This document shows, in pieces, positions 35,182 to 45,237 of a DNA stretch of 64,000 nt. The notes below the pieces were generated by a model that saw only the letters and a list, made by a program, of their open reading frames with translations, was not told where the DNA came from and made no database searches. Numbering within the stretch: the first letter of the stretch is position 1; every line of letters begins with the position of its first letter. Location: contig NZ_JAAVVW010000003.1 of assembly GCF_023910625.1 (NCBI RefSeq), positions 124,001 to 188,000 on the forward strand, in the 5' to 3' direction. A program made the position numbers and the translations under genes. The stretch comes from Limnohabitans sp. Its GTDB lineage: Bacteria; Pseudomonadota; Gammaproteobacteria; Burkholderiales; Burkholderiaceae_C.

Positions 35182-36093
35182 TCAAGGCGGGCTGAGCCAC
35201 TGTGCGGCCATCTCGGTCAGCAGGGCCAGCGTGGCTTGCTGGGTGAGGGTGCTGGGGCGTTGTGCGCTGATGGCGGTGGTCAGCTGGATGTGCAGGGCAG
35301 GCTGCTTGAGGGGGCGTACTGAAAACGCCGATGGCCGCACCGAACGCATGACGGCGTTGCGCGGCAAGATGGCGTAGCCTGCGCCGTCGGCCACCAGGTC
35401 CAGGATGGCGCTCACGCCGTCGATCTCCAGCGCAATGAGGGGGCGGCAGCCGATGGCGGCCATTTCAGACTCCACATGCATGCGGATCGCGTTGGGGCGG
35501 GTGGGGATCACCAAGGGCAGGGCGGCGACTTCTTGCAGGGGTATGGCGGGCGGGGGCGGGTCCTCTTGCAGGCCCGGCGGGCGCGGCTGCACCAGCAGCA
35601 GCTCTTCTTTCACAAGCGCCGTGTGCTGGATGCCAGCCACTTGACTGGGGTTGTAGAGCACGGCGATGTCCAGCCGGCCGTTTTGCAGGTTTTCCTGCAT
35701 CGCGCTCGACAGGCCCTCGCTGATGGACAGCTGGGCATCGGGCATCTTGGCGCGAAAGGCCCGGGTGAGTGGCACTGTGAGCACCCGCGCCACGCTGGGC
35801 GGCAGGCCCAAAGCCACCCGTCCCGTCAGGCCCGTACGCACCCGGCCCAGTTCTTCGCGTGCCCGCTCCACCTGGTGCAAGATGCCCCGGCCGTGTTCCA
35901 GCAGCAGCAACCCGGCCTGAGTGGGGGTGGCGCCGCGCCCGTTGCGCACCAGCAGGTTTTGCCGAAGTTCGACTTCGAGCAAGCGCACCTGGCGGCTGAG
36001 CGCCGGTTGGGCGATGTTCAGGGCCTGGGCGGCCCGGGTGAAGCTGCCCAGTTCGGCCACGCGGACAAAGTATTCGAGCTGTTTGAGGTCCAT
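35182..36093 (-). CDS. LysR-family regulator of the protocatechuate operon
   Basis: 303 residues. N-terminal helix-turn-helix: MDLKQLEYFVRVAELGSFTR, AAQALNIAQPALSRQVRLLE. The effector domain follows with GLSSAMQENLQNGRLDIAVL and DGVSAILDLVADGAGYAILP. It is divergent from ligJ across about 150 bases that hold a 21-base palindrome. LysR proteins (PmdR, LigR, GalR) usually activate 4,5-cleavage operons on sensing protocatechuate or gallate; that this is the local activator is inference from position. Confidence 0.92.
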   Translation of the reverse strand: MDLKQLEYFVRVAELGSFTRAAQALNIAQPALSRQVRLLEVELRQNLLVRNGRGATPTQAGLLLLEHGRGILHQVERAREELGRVRTGLTGRVALGLPPSVARVLTVPLTRAFRAKMPDAQLSISEGLSSAMQENLQNGRLDIAVLYNPSQVAGIQHTALVKEELLLVQPRPPGLQEDPPPPAIPLQEVAALPLVIPTRPNAIRMHVESEMAAIGCRPLIALEIDGVSAILDLVADGAGYAILPRNAVMRSVRPSAFSVRPLKQPALHIQLTTAISAQRPSTLTQQATLALLTEMAAQWLSPP

Positions 36094-36127
36094 GGGGGGA
36101 GAGGGCTTTCGGTTGGTTTGATTTTGT

Positions 36128-36148
36128 CATATCAGTGGTACTGTTATG
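36128..36148. promoter_or_regulatory. LysR-type operator candidate upstream of ligJ
   Basis: CATATCAGT, GGT, ACTGTTATG: an imperfect palindrome with eight of nine pairs matched, in the LysR-ligJ divergent spacer (35 bases from the LysR start, 96 bases from the ligJ ATG). It has the dyad form with AT ends and T-N11-A spacing that LysR activators recognise. An AT-rich stretch follows, which could hold the ligJ promoter. Confidence 0.6.
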
Positions 36149-36244
36149 CAATATTGTTCTAGCTGCTAGATGCACCGAGGGCTGTGGTGGCCAGGCGGGT
36201 GCCTGCACAATCAGCGCAAACCCTTTGCCCCATCAGGAGTGCCC

Positions 36245-37291
36245 ATGCGACCAACGAAACCCTTGATCATCGACGTGCACGGCCACTACACCACCGCCCC
36301 CAAGGCGCTGGAAGAGTGGCGCAACCGCCAGATTGCCGGCATCAAGGACTCCAGCGTCAGCCCCAAAGTCTCCGAGCTGAAAATCAGCGACGACGAGTTG
36401 CGCGAAACGATCGAGACCAACCAGTTGGCCAAGATGAAAGAGCGCGGCTCGGACATCACCATCTTCAGCCCGCGAGCCAGCTTCATGGCCCACCACATTG
36501 GCGATTTCAACGTCTCGTCGACTTGGGCTGCGATCTGCAACGAGTTGTGCTTGCGCGTGGCGCAACTCTTCCCCGACCACTTTGTGCCTGCGGCCATGCT
36601 GCCCCAGTCGCCCGGTGTGGACCCGGCCACCTGCATCCCCGAGCTGGTCAAGTGTGTCGAGCAATACGGCAACGTCGGCATCAACCTGAACCCCGATCCC
36701 TCGGGCGGTCACTGGACTTCGCCGCCTTTGAGCGACAAAGCTTGGTACCCGATTTACGAAAAAATGGTCGAGTACGACATCCCCGCGATGATTCATGTGA
36801 GCACCAGCTGCAACAGCTGCTTTCACACCACCGGCGCGCATTACCTGAACGCCGACACCACCGCCTTCATGCAGTGCCTGACCAGCGACCTGTTCAAAGA
36901 CTTCCCAACGCTGAAGTTCTTGATCCCGCACGGCGGCGGCGCGGTGCCTTACCACTGGGGCCGTTTCCGGGGTTTGGCGCAAGAGCTCAAAAAGCCTTTG
37001 CTGTCCGAGCACCTGCTGAACAACATCTTCTTTGACACCTGCGTGTACCACCAGCCCGGCATCGACCTGCTGACCAAAGTCATTCCGGTCAAGAACATCT
37101 TGTTTGCGTCCGAGATGATTGGCGCGGTGCGCGGCATCGACCCCGAGACCGGCCACTACTTTGACGACACCAAGCGCTACGTGCAAGCCACGGCCAACCT
37201 GAACGACGACGAGCGTTATATGGTGTTTGAGGGCAATGCGCGACGCGTGTTCAAGCGGCTGGACGACCAGCTGACGGCCAAAGGCTTGTGA
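36245..37291 (+). CDS. ligJ: 4-oxalomesaconate hydratase (LigJ/PmdE)
   Basis: 348 residues from ATG 36245; the in-frame start at 36170 lies in the promoter and was rejected. Amidohydrolase-type TIM barrel with the metal motif IDVHGHYT at the N-terminus, IHVSTSCNSC in the middle, IPHGGGAVPYHWGRFRG and the late LFASEMIG. This set is typical of LigJ, which hydrates 4-oxalomesaconate to 4-carboxy-4-hydroxy-2-oxoadipate in the protocatechuate 4,5-cleavage and gallate routes. First gene of the operon; BIME-like repeats fill the spacer to ligK. Confidence 0.93.
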   Translation: MRPTKPLIIDVHGHYTTAPKALEEWRNRQIAGIKDSSVSPKVSELKISDDELRETIETNQLAKMKERGSDITIFSPRASFMAHHIGDFNVSSTWAAICNELCLRVAQLFPDHFVPAAMLPQSPGVDPATCIPELVKCVEQYGNVGINLNPDPSGGHWTSPPLSDKAWYPIYEKMVEYDIPAMIHVSTSCNSCFHTTGAHYLNADTTAFMQCLTSDLFKDFPTLKFLIPHGGGAVPYHWGRFRGLAQELKKPLLSEHLLNNIFFDTCVYHQPGIDLLTKVIPVKNILFASEMIGAVRGIDPETGHYFDDTKRYVQATANLNDDERYMVFEGNARRVFKRLDDQLTAKGL

Positions 37292-37298
37292 AATTTTT

Positions 37299-37397
37299 GT
37301 AGGAGCCCACCCCGTGGGCGATGGTTTGATGGGCTGTTTGTGCCTTGCACAAACGGCAAGCGTTCACAAGCCATCGCCCACAGGGGTGGGCTCCTAC
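37299..37397. repeat. BIME-like repeat pair between ligJ and ligK
   Basis: A forward unit GTAGGAGCCCACCCCGTGGG then CGATGG (37299-37324) and its inverted partner CCATCGCCCACAGGGGTGGG then CTCCTAC (37371-37397) face each other. Each unit folds into a GCCCAC/GTGGGC-type hairpin behind a GTAG head, the form of REP sequences. Between them sits another small hairpin (GTTTGTGC / GCACAAAC). The pair begins eight bases after the ligJ stop. Confidence 0.9.
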
Positions 37398-37434
37398 GAA
37401 GTCCCCAACACGTTTGCATAGACAGGAGAAAACC

Positions 37435-38118
37435 ATGTACGAACTCGGCGTTGTTTACCGCAACATCACCCGCGCGGACCGCGCAGCCACCGATGCCTTG
37501 GCCGTTTTAGGTTCGGCCACCGTTCACGAAGCCATGGGTCGGGTGGGCCTCATGAAGCCCTACATGCGCCCCGTCTATGCCGGTGCGCAAGTGTCTGGCA
37601 CCGCAGTGACGGTGCTGCTGCACCCCGGTGACAACTGGATGATGCATGTGGTGGCCGAGCAGATTCAGCCCGGCGACATCGTGGTCGCGGCCATCACCGC
37701 CGAATGCACCGACGGCTACTTTGGTGACCTGCTGGCCACGTCCTTCATGGCGCGTGGCGCACGGGCCTTGATCATCGATGCGGGTGTGCGTGACGTGAAA
37801 GAGCTGACCCGGATGGGCTTTCCCGCTTGGAGCAAAGCCATCAGCAGCAAAGGCACCATCAAGGCGACCATCGGCTCGGTGAACATCCCCGTGGTGTGCG
37901 CCGGCATGATCGTTCATCCCGGAGACGCCATCGTGGCCGATGACGACGGCGTGGTCTGTGTGCCCCAAGCCTTGGTGGCCAAGACACTGGAAGCGGCGCA
38001 AGCCCGTGAAGCCAACGAAGGCGAAAAACGCGCCAAGCTCGATTCAGGCGTGTTGGGTTTGGACATGTACAAGATGCGCGAGCCGTTGGCGGCTGCAGGC
38101 CTCAAATACATCGATTGA
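37435..38118 (+). CDS. ligK: 4-carboxy-4-hydroxy-2-oxoadipate aldolase (LigK/PmdF)
   Basis: 227 residues from ATG 37435 behind an AGGAG site ([20 protein letters not shown]); the longer frame from 37345 comes from the repeat DNA. RraA-like fold with [49 protein letters not shown] and [20 protein letters not shown]. The Asp/Arg pair in DAGVRD binds metal and substrate. It cleaves CHA to pyruvate and oxaloacetate, the last step of the branch, and may also decarboxylate oxaloacetate. Repeat pairs flank the gene on both sides. Confidence 0.95.
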   Translation: MYELGVVYRNITRADRAATDALAVLGSATVHEAMGRVGLMKPYMRPVYAGAQVSGTAVTVLLHPGDNWMMHVVAEQIQPGDIVVAAITAECTDGYFGDLLATSFMARGARALIIDAGVRDVKELTRMGFPAWSKAISSKGTIKATIGSVNIPVVCAGMIVHPGDAIVADDDGVVCVPQALVAKTLEAAQAREANEGEKRAKLDSGVLGLDMYKMREPLAAAGLKYID

Positions 38119-38130
38119 TTTTTTGAGTTT

Positions 38131-38203
38131 GTAGGAGCCCACCCCTGTGGGCGATGGTTGGTGGACCCTGATGCGTTTCATCGCCCACGGGGTGGGCTCC
38201 TAC
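38131..38203. repeat. BIME-like repeat pair between ligK and ligI
   Basis: A forward GTAGGAGCCCACCCCTGTGG then GCGATGG and an inverted CATCGCCCACGGGGTGGGCT then CCTAC enclose a short spacer. It is the same unit as in the ligJ-ligK gap with small changes that keep the stem paired. It starts 12 bases after the ligK stop. Confidence 0.9.
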
Positions 38204-38232
38204 AAAAAAAGACACATTGAAAGGCATTCGAG

Positions 38233-39180
38233 ATGAGCAAACCCATGGATAAACCCACGTCGGGTGACTTCACCAAAACCGCAGGCTGGATGGACTGGTA
38301 CACCGGCCCGTCCAAGCCCCGATTCCAATTGCCCGCAGGCGCGGTGGATGCCCACTGCCATGTGTTCGGCCCCGGCGCTGAATTCCCCTACGCCCCCGAG
38401 CGCAAGTACACCCCCTGCGATGCGTCCAAGCACCAGTTGTATTCGCTGCGCGACCACTTGGGCTTTGCGCGCAATGTGGTGGTGCAAGCCACCTGCCACG
38501 GCGCAGACAACCGCGCCATGGTCGATGCGCTGGTCAACTCGGGTGGCAAAGCGCGTGGCGTGGCCACCGTCAAGCGCAGCGTGACCGACCAGGAAATCCA
38601 GGCCATGCACGACGCGGGTGTGCGCGGTGTGCGTTTCAACTTCGTCAAGCGTTTGGTGGACTTCACGCCAAAAGACGAGCTGATGGAAATCGCCAGCCGC
38701 ATCCAGAAATGGGGCTGGCATGTGGTGATCTACTTTGAAGCGGTGGACCTCCCCGAGTTGTGGGACTTTTTCACCGCGCTGCCCACCACCGTGGTGGTGG
38801 ACCACATGGGTCGCCCTGACGTTTCGCTGCCGGTGGATGGCCCGCAGTTTGCGTTGTTCCAGAAGTTCATGCGCGAGCACCAGAACGTGTGGAGCAAGGT
38901 GTCATGCCCCGAGCGTTTGTCGGTCACGGGCCCCAAGGCCTTGAACGGCGAACAGAACGCATACCAAGACGTGATCCCGTTTTCCCAGCGCATCGTGCAG
39001 GAGTTTCCCGATCGCGTGCTGTGGGGCACCGACTGGCCACACCCCAACCTGAAAGACCACATGCCCGACGATGGCCTGCTGGTGGAATTCATCCCGCACA
39101 TCGCACCCACGGCAGAGCTGCAAAAGAAACTGCTGGTGGACAACCCGATGCGCCTTTATTGGCCTGAAGAGCAGGCATAG
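38233..39180 (+). CDS. ligI: 2-pyrone-4,6-dicarboxylate lactonase (LigI/PmdD)
   Basis: 315 residues. Amidohydrolase superfamily barrel, with GAVDAHCHVFGPGAEFPYAP near residue 37 carrying the His-x-His motif, VVQATCHGADNRAMVDAL, GVRGVRFNFVKRLV, VVVDHMGRPDVS and the catalytic Asp region VLWGTDWPHPN. LigI members work without a bound metal. It hydrolyses 2-pyrone-4,6-dicarboxylate to 4-oxalomesaconate (or its enol tautomer). Order and products match pmdD of Comamonas. Confidence 0.96.
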   Translation: MSKPMDKPTSGDFTKTAGWMDWYTGPSKPRFQLPAGAVDAHCHVFGPGAEFPYAPERKYTPCDASKHQLYSLRDHLGFARNVVVQATCHGADNRAMVDALVNSGGKARGVATVKRSVTDQEIQAMHDAGVRGVRFNFVKRLVDFTPKDELMEIASRIQKWGWHVVIYFEAVDLPELWDFFTALPTTVVVDHMGRPDVSLPVDGPQFALFQKFMREHQNVWSKVSCPERLSVTGPKALNGEQNAYQDVIPFSQRIVQEFPDRVLWGTDWPHPNLKDHMPDDGLLVEFIPHIAPTAELQKKLLVDNPMRLYWPEEQA

Positions 39181-39188
39181 CCGTTTTG

Positions 39189-39261
39189 GTAGGAGCCCAC
39201 CCCATGGGCGATGGCTTGTGGACCTCCAACGGTCTCATTGCCCACAGGGGTGGGCTCCTAC
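39189..39261. repeat. BIME-like repeat pair between ligI and ligA
   Basis: A forward GTAGGAGCCCACCCCATGGG then CGATGG and an inverted CATTGCCCACAGGGGTGGGC then TCCTAC enclose a 20-odd base loop. The pair starts eight bases after the ligI stop and ends 30 bases before ligA. Confidence 0.9.
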
Positions 39262-39291
39262 AGCAATCACCATCGACCTGAAAGGTAGAAC

Positions 39292-39729
39292 ATGGCTTTA
39301 GACAAACCCTACAAAGACGTGCCCGGCACCATCATTTTTGACGCAGAGCAATCGCGCAAAGGCTATTGGCTCAACCAGTTTTGCATGTCGCTCATGAAGG
39401 CCGCGAACCGTGAAAAGTTCAAGGCTGATGAGCGGGCCTATCTGGACGAGTGGCAGATGACCGAAGAGCAAAAGCAGGCCGTGTTGGCGCGTGACCTCAA
39501 TTGGTGCATGCGCACCGGCGGCAACATTTACTTCTTGGCCAAGATCGGCGCGACCGACGGCAAAAGCTTCCAGCAAATGGCAGGCTCCATGACCGGCATG
39601 ACCGAAGAGGAATATCGAAACATGATGATCGCCGGCGGCCGCAGCGTGGAAGGCAACCGCTACATCGGCGAAAACGGCAGCGCCCAAGCCCAAAACCAGC
39701 CCCAAGGCGCAGCCGGGAAGAAAGTTTAA
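39292..39729 (+). CDS. ligA: Protocatechuate 4,5-dioxygenase, alpha (small) subunit
   Basis: 145 residues, all-helical LigA fold: DVPGTIIFDAEQSRKGYWLN, QFCMSLMKAANREKFKADER, LDEWQMTEEQKQAVLARDL, GGNIYFLAKIGATDGKSFQQ. The small subunit covers the active site of LigB. The last 20 residues are Gln/Ala-rich and probably disordered. It is the first of the dioxygenase pair; ligB follows after 52 bases without a repeat element in between. Confidence 0.96.
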   Translation: MALDKPYKDVPGTIIFDAEQSRKGYWLNQFCMSLMKAANREKFKADERAYLDEWQMTEEQKQAVLARDLNWCMRTGGNIYFLAKIGATDGKSFQQMAGSMTGMTEEEYRNMMIAGGRSVEGNRYIGENGSAQAQNQPQGAAGKKV

Positions 39730-39742
39730 TTGGGTTCATTAA

Positions 39743-40660
<918 letters not shown>

Positions 40661-40715
40661 TGCGCTTGGTGGTCATCGCACCGCAATGCTCAGGCCAGGG
40701 GCCGGGCGTGCAGCG

Positions 40716-40835
40716 CATCGCCCACAGGGGTGGGCTCCTACAGAGACGGAGCCGCTCTTGGATGGATCGCCCACAGGGGTGGGCACCACCGAAGTCAGGG
40801 CCGCTTCCTGTAGGAGCCCACCCTGTGGGCGATGG
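40716..40835. repeat. Cluster of three REP-like units between ligB and ligC
   Basis: Two inverted units (CATCGCCCACAGGGGTGGGC then TCCTAC at 40716-40741, and a shorter one lacking the CTCCTAC end at 40766-40787) and one forward unit (GTAGGAGCCCACCCTGTGGG then CGATGG at 40810-40835). Here the order is inverted-inverted-forward, unlike the forward-inverted pairs in the other three spacers. Confidence 0.9.
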
Positions 40836-40917
40836 CTCATGAACTGTTGACCCTTGCCCAAAGCTCAACTTCCAAATTTGTCACCTACAACCCATTTAAT
40901 CTTTTGGAGAAACACAC

Positions 40918-41871
40918 ATGAGCAAAACCATCAAAGTCGCCCTCGCAGGCGCGGGTGCCTTCGGCATCAAACACCTGGACGGCATTAAAAACATCGACGG
41001 CGTGGAAGTCGTCTCGCTGATCGGCCGCGAGTTCGCCAAAACCCAAGAGGTGGCGGACAAATACGGCATTGGCCATGTCACCACCGACCTGAATGAATCG
41101 CTGGCTTTGAAAGAAGTCGATGCCGTGATTTTGTGCACACCCACGCAAATGCACGCCAGCCAGACCCTGGCTTGCCTGAAGGCGGGCAAGCATGTGCAGG
41201 TGGAGATTCCACTGTGCGATGTGTACAAGGAAGGCCAGGAAGTGCTGCGGGTCCAAAAGGAAATCGGCCTGGTGGCCATGGTGGGCCACACCCGCCGCTT
41301 TAACCCCAGTCACCAGTGGGTACACCACAAGATCAAGGCCGGTGAGTTCAACATCCAGCAGATGGATGTGCAGACCTATTTCTTCCGCCGCACCAACATG
41401 AATGCGCTGGGCCAGGCCCGCAGCTGGACCGACCACCTGCTGTGGCACCACGCGGCGCACACTGTGGATTTGTTCGCCTACCAGTGCGGCAGCCCCATCG
41501 TCAAAGCCCATGCGGTGCAAGGCCCGATCCACCCCACTTTGGGCATCGCCATGGACATGAGCATTCAGCTGCAGGCGGCCAATGGCGCGATCTGCACGCT
41601 CAGCTTGAGCTTCAACAACGACGGCCCGTTGGGCACTTACTTCCGTTACATCGGCGACACCGGCACTTATCTGGCGCGTTACGACGACCTGTTCACCGGC
41701 AAGGAAGAAAAGATCGACGTGTCGCAAGTGGCGGTGTCGATGAACGGCATCGAACTGCAAGACCGCGAGTTCTTCGCCGCGATCCGCGAAGGCCGTGAGC
41801 CCAACAGCTCGATTGCCCAGGTGCTGCCTTGCTACCAGGTCTTGCACGATCTGGAACAGCAACTGGCCTGA
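40918..41871 (+). CDS. ligC: 4-carboxy-2-hydroxymuconate-6-semialdehyde dehydrogenase (LigC/PmdC)
   Basis: 317 residues. Gfo/Idh/MocA family: nucleotide site VALAGAGAFGIKHLDGI, then VILCTPTQMHASQTLACLKA, GKHVQVEIPLCDV, and a catalytic-face region with WTDHLLWHHAAHTVDLFAYQ. It oxidises CHMS (hemiacetal form) to 2-pyrone-4,6-dicarboxylate with NADP+, linking LigAB to LigI. It is the last catabolic gene of the operon; an MFS gene begins two bases past its stop. Confidence 0.95.
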   Translation: MSKTIKVALAGAGAFGIKHLDGIKNIDGVEVVSLIGREFAKTQEVADKYGIGHVTTDLNESLALKEVDAVILCTPTQMHASQTLACLKAGKHVQVEIPLCDVYKEGQEVLRVQKEIGLVAMVGHTRRFNPSHQWVHHKIKAGEFNIQQMDVQTYFFRRTNMNALGQARSWTDHLLWHHAAHTVDLFAYQCGSPIVKAHAVQGPIHPTLGIAMDMSIQLQAANGAICTLSLSFNNDGPLGTYFRYIGDTGTYLARYDDLFTGKEEKIDVSQVAVSMNGIELQDREFFAAIREGREPNSSIAQVLPCYQVLHDLEQQLA

Positions 41872-41873
41872 GC

Positions 41874-43052
41874 GTGTCCCTTTTGTCACCGGGCGAAGAA
41901 CGCCTTTACCTGCGCTTGCTGGGTCTGGCTGGCTTTGCCAGCATGGCGTCGATGCGTATTTGTGACCCGATGCTGGTGGTGCTCGGTGAAGAGTTCCAGA
42001 TCAGCACCGGAGAGGCCTCGGCTGTGGTCTCGGCTTATGCCGTGGTGTACGGCATTGCACAATTCTTTTACGGTCCTTTGGGGGACCGGTTGGGCAAGCT
42101 TCGGGTGATATCACTGGCCGTTCTGGCTTGCGCCGTGTTCAGTGCCATCACGGCTTTGTCGTTCAATTTTCAAATGCTGGTCATTGTGCGTGGCTGCATG
42201 GGGGCCGCAGCGGCAGGTATGATTCCCTTGGCCATGGCTTGGGTGGGTGACCAGGTGCCTTATGAACGCCGTCAGGAAACCCTGGCCAAAATCATGAGTG
42301 CCACCGTGTTGGGCATGATGAGTGGCCTGTGGTTTGGTGGTTTCACTGCCGACACACTCGGTTGGCGAGGCGCCTTTGTGGTGCTGTCGGGTCTTTTTGT
42401 CGTGGCGGCTGTTTTGTTGCTGCGCCAGTTGCGCGGTCAAGCTTTGGCCATGGCGACGGACGCCCCTAGCTTCTTGAGTTCGTTTCTCACCACGGCGCGC
42501 TTGTTGGCCATGCCCCGCGTGCGGTGGGTCTTGGCGGTCACCGCGATCGAAGGGGCTTTGGTGTTCGGCACCATGGCCTTCATGCCGACCCATTTGCATG
42601 AACACTATGGCTTGAGTGTGGCGGCTGCGGGCTCGGTGATGATGCTCTATGGGGTGGGTGGATTGCTTTACAGCCAGATGGCACGGCGTTGGTTGGCATG
42701 GTTGGGAGAGCGCGGCCTGGTCAAAACCGGAGCGGGCTTGGTGGCTTCAGGGCTTCTCTTGTTGGCTTGGGGTATCGCCTCCTGGACGGGCATGCTGGCT
42801 TGCCTGCTGGCGGGTTTGGGTTTTTACATGCTGCACAACACCTTGCAAGTGCAGGCCACCCAAATGGCCCCTGCAGCGCGGGGTACGGCCGTGACCTTGT
42901 TTGCCAGTTCACTGTTTTTTGGCCAATCCATGGGCGTTTTGCTGATGGCCCAAAGCGTGAACAGGGGTGGGCTGGCTTATGCTTTCAGTGCCGCAGCTGC
43001 GGGTGTGCTGGTGTTGGGGATGGTGGTGTTTCGTTTGGTAGGGCGACGCTAG
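41874..43052 (+). CDS. MFS transporter, probable aromatic-acid carrier of the operon
   Basis: 392 residues if GTG 41874 is used, two bases after the ligC stop; the longer frame from 41829 would overlap ligC out of frame. Twelve hydrophobic segments, and the MFS loop 2-3 motif is present as FYGPLGDRLGKLRVISLAVL. GAFVVLSGLFVVAAVLL lies at the mid-point. Tight coupling to ligC suggests it imports protocatechuate or a related acid, in place of PmdK, which is not seen here. Substrate inferred from position. It converges with the next gene with a four-base stop overlap. Confidence 0.85.
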   Translation: MSLLSPGEERLYLRLLGLAGFASMASMRICDPMLVVLGEEFQISTGEASAVVSAYAVVYGIAQFFYGPLGDRLGKLRVISLAVLACAVFSAITALSFNFQMLVIVRGCMGAAAAGMIPLAMAWVGDQVPYERRQETLAKIMSATVLGMMSGLWFGGFTADTLGWRGAFVVLSGLFVVAAVLLLRQLRGQALAMATDAPSFLSSFLTTARLLAMPRVRWVLAVTAIEGALVFGTMAFMPTHLHEHYGLSVAAAGSVMMLYGVGGLLYSQMARRWLAWLGERGLVKTGAGLVASGLLLLAWGIASWTGMLACLLAGLGFYMLHNTLQVQATQMAPAARGTAVTLFASSLFFGQSMGVLLMAQSVNRGGLAYAFSAAAAGVLVLGMVVFRLVGRR

Positions 43053-44326
43053 GCTGCGCACGTGCCAGTTTTGGGCATCTTGACCAAGGGCCACAAAGCC
43101 CACAGGCCCAGCGCAGGGCCCGGGGCCAACAGCCACAGGGCCCAGCTGCCCCAAGTCTCCAGCGCCCAGCCCAGCAGCAAGATGCTGAGGACGGTGATCA
43201 AAAAGCCCACGCCGTTTTGCAGCACCAGCGCACTGCCCAGCCACTGGGGGGGTGCATGCTGCGAGGACATGGCCGAAAACTGGGGCGAATCGGCCACCAC
43301 GCAGACGCCCCAAAACAGCAAAGCCCCTAGCTGCACCAGTGGCCAGCGCTCGGGAATCAAAGGGTAGAGCAGGCACATCAGGCCCGAGGCCGCCAAAGCG
43401 CTGGCCGCCACACGGGCGCTGCCCACCCGGCGGCTCCAGATGCCGCCCAGCACACAACCGAAAAAGCCGATGCCGATGACGGAAAAGCTGACCCAGGCGA
43501 CTGTGCCAGCCAAGCCCTCGGGTGTGTCGGTCAAGGCGCGTGCAATCGGCAGGCTCAGCCAGGGCAACACGCTCCAAAAAGCGTAGAGCTCCCACATGTG
43601 GCCAAAGTAGCCCAGCGCCGAAGCCCGAAACCCCCGAACCGCCAAAATGGCGCGCAGCGCATGCGTGTTCAGCTTCAAGCCGGTGGGTACCGGCGCTGCC
43701 TGGCTGGACATGGCCTGCGCCCGGCTTGGCTCGCCCAAGCAGCCCACCACCACAGCCCCCAACACCGCCAGCCAGGATGAGGCCAGCAGCACCTCTTGCC
43801 ACGGCCAGCTTTGCCCCCAGGCGCGCAAGGCGTGCGGCATGGCCGTGCCCAAAGTCAGCATCCCGACCAACCAACCCAAAGCCGCTGCTGGTTTGCTGCC
43901 CACGCGCTGCACGATCATCTTCATGCCCAGCGGGTAAACGCCCGCCATGCAAACGCCCACCACAAATCGCAAAGCCCAGATGGCGCCCATGTCCGCTGTG
44001 CCCCAGACCACCGCGGCATTGGCCAAGGCCCCCAGCAGGCTGGACACCACAAACACCCGAGTGGCGGCAAACCGATCGGCCACACCGCTGAGTGCAAAAC
44101 CCAGCGTGCCCGCAATGAAGCCCAGTTGCGTGGCGGCCAGCAACCAGCCAAATCCGCTTGCACTGAGTTGCAGGTGGGCGATCAGGCTGTCGGACACCCC
44201 GCTGGGACTGAACCACAAGGTGGTGCCCAAGCACTGCGCCAACACAATCAAAGCCACTGGCCAGGATGTGGCAGGCGTGTTGTTTGGAAGGTGTGATGTG
44301 GGGGAGGTGGACATGCGCGCGATCAT
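43049..44326 (-). CDS. MFS transporter
   Basis: 425 residues, start ATG 44326 (or ATG 44314, four codons later). Twelve hydrophobic segments; SGVADRFAATRVFVVSSLLG is the loop motif and RFVVGVCMAGVYPLGMKMIV the fourth-helix block. No specific substrate family is recognised. It belongs to a different MFS branch from the neighbour at 41874 and converges on it. It is divergent from aroE with 54 bases between starts. Confidence 0.85.
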   Translation of the reverse strand: MIARMSTSPTSHLPNNTPATSWPVALIVLAQCLGTTLWFSPSGVSDSLIAHLQLSASGFGWLLAATQLGFIAGTLGFALSGVADRFAATRVFVVSSLLGALANAAVVWGTADMGAIWALRFVVGVCMAGVYPLGMKMIVQRVGSKPAAALGWLVGMLTLGTAMPHALRAWGQSWPWQEVLLASSWLAVLGAVVVGCLGEPSRAQAMSSQAAPVPTGLKLNTHALRAILAVRGFRASALGYFGHMWELYAFWSVLPWLSLPIARALTDTPEGLAGTVAWVSFSVIGIGFFGCVLGGIWSRRVGSARVAASALAASGLMCLLYPLIPERWPLVQLGALLFWGVCVVADSPQFSAMSSQHAPPQWLGSALVLQNGVGFLITVLSILLLGWALETWGSWALWLLAPGPALGLWALWPLVKMPKTGTCAA

Positions 44327-44380
44327 TCTGCCTCAGCCGGGGCGATAAGATGAGGGCCTGATTGGCCAGGACCTTCTCGC

Positions 44381-45212
44381 ATGACAGACCGCTACGCCGT
44401 GATCGGCAACCCCATTGTGCAAAGCAAATCGCCCTTGATCCACAGCGCTTTTGCGCAGGTCACGGGGCAAGACATGGATTACAGCAAGTTGCTGGGTCTC
44501 TTTGGGCGGCTTTGCAGCCACAGTGGACGCGTTTCGGGCCTCGGGCGGGCGCGGCATGAATGTGACCGCGCCCTTCAAGCTGGACGCTTTTGCCTATGCC
44601 ACCGACCTGGCGCCCAGCGCGCAGATGGCTGGTGCAGTGAATGCGATGAAGTTCGAAGGCGACCGGGTTTTTGCCGAGAACTTTGACGGCGTGGGTCTGG
44701 TGCGCGATGTGGTGCACAACCTGGGCTGTCCGCTGCAAGGGCGGCGGGTGCTGATTTTGGGTGCGGGTGGCGCCACACGCGGGGCTTTGCTGCCGCTCCT
44801 GGCCGAGCAACCTGCCGAACTCGTGATCGTCAACCGCACCGTGGCCAAGGCGCAAGCGCTGGCGGCACTGGCGCACCAGCACCAAAGCGGCCAGGTGCCG
44901 GTGACGGGTTTGGCTTATGAGTCGGTGCAAGGCATGTTCGATGTGGTGTTCAACGCCACCTCGTCCAGCCTCACGGCGGAGCTGCCGCCGCTGGCCGCCA
45001 GCGTGTTTGCCCCCGGTTGCCTGGCCTATGATTTGACGTACGGCAAAGGCCTCACACCGTTTTTAAAGCTGGCCCAGCAAGCCGGCGTGACCCACCTGGC
45101 CGATGGCGTGGGCATGCTGGCCGAACAAGCCGCCGAGGCCTTTGCCTGGTGGCGGGGCGTGCGCCCCGATACGGCAGGGGTCATTGCGCAGCTGACGGTG
45201 CCTCTGCGCTGA
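44381..45212 (+). CDS. aroE: Shikimate dehydrogenase (frameshifted)
   Basis: The N-terminus [20 protein letters not shown] is the standard AroE start; at about 44498-44504 one extra base moves the homology to another frame, which runs [20 protein letters not shown] then [20 protein letters not shown], the NADP site [31 protein letters not shown] and [18 protein letters not shown] to the stop. Repaired length is about 276 residues, normal for AroE. It reduces 3-dehydroshikimate to shikimate with NADPH in aromatic amino acid synthesis. As the only copy seen and a core biosynthetic gene, a sequencing error is more likely than real loss. Confidence 0.9.
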
Positions 45213-45237
45213 TGCGTGTGAATGAAAGGTTGAATCC

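Noticed and set aside
42909..44234. A 441-codon minus-strand frame overlapping the MFS gene at 43049-44326
   Set aside because: It is a frame-shifted shadow; the MFS frame has twelve helices and loop motifs, whereas this one is Gly/His/Arg-rich.
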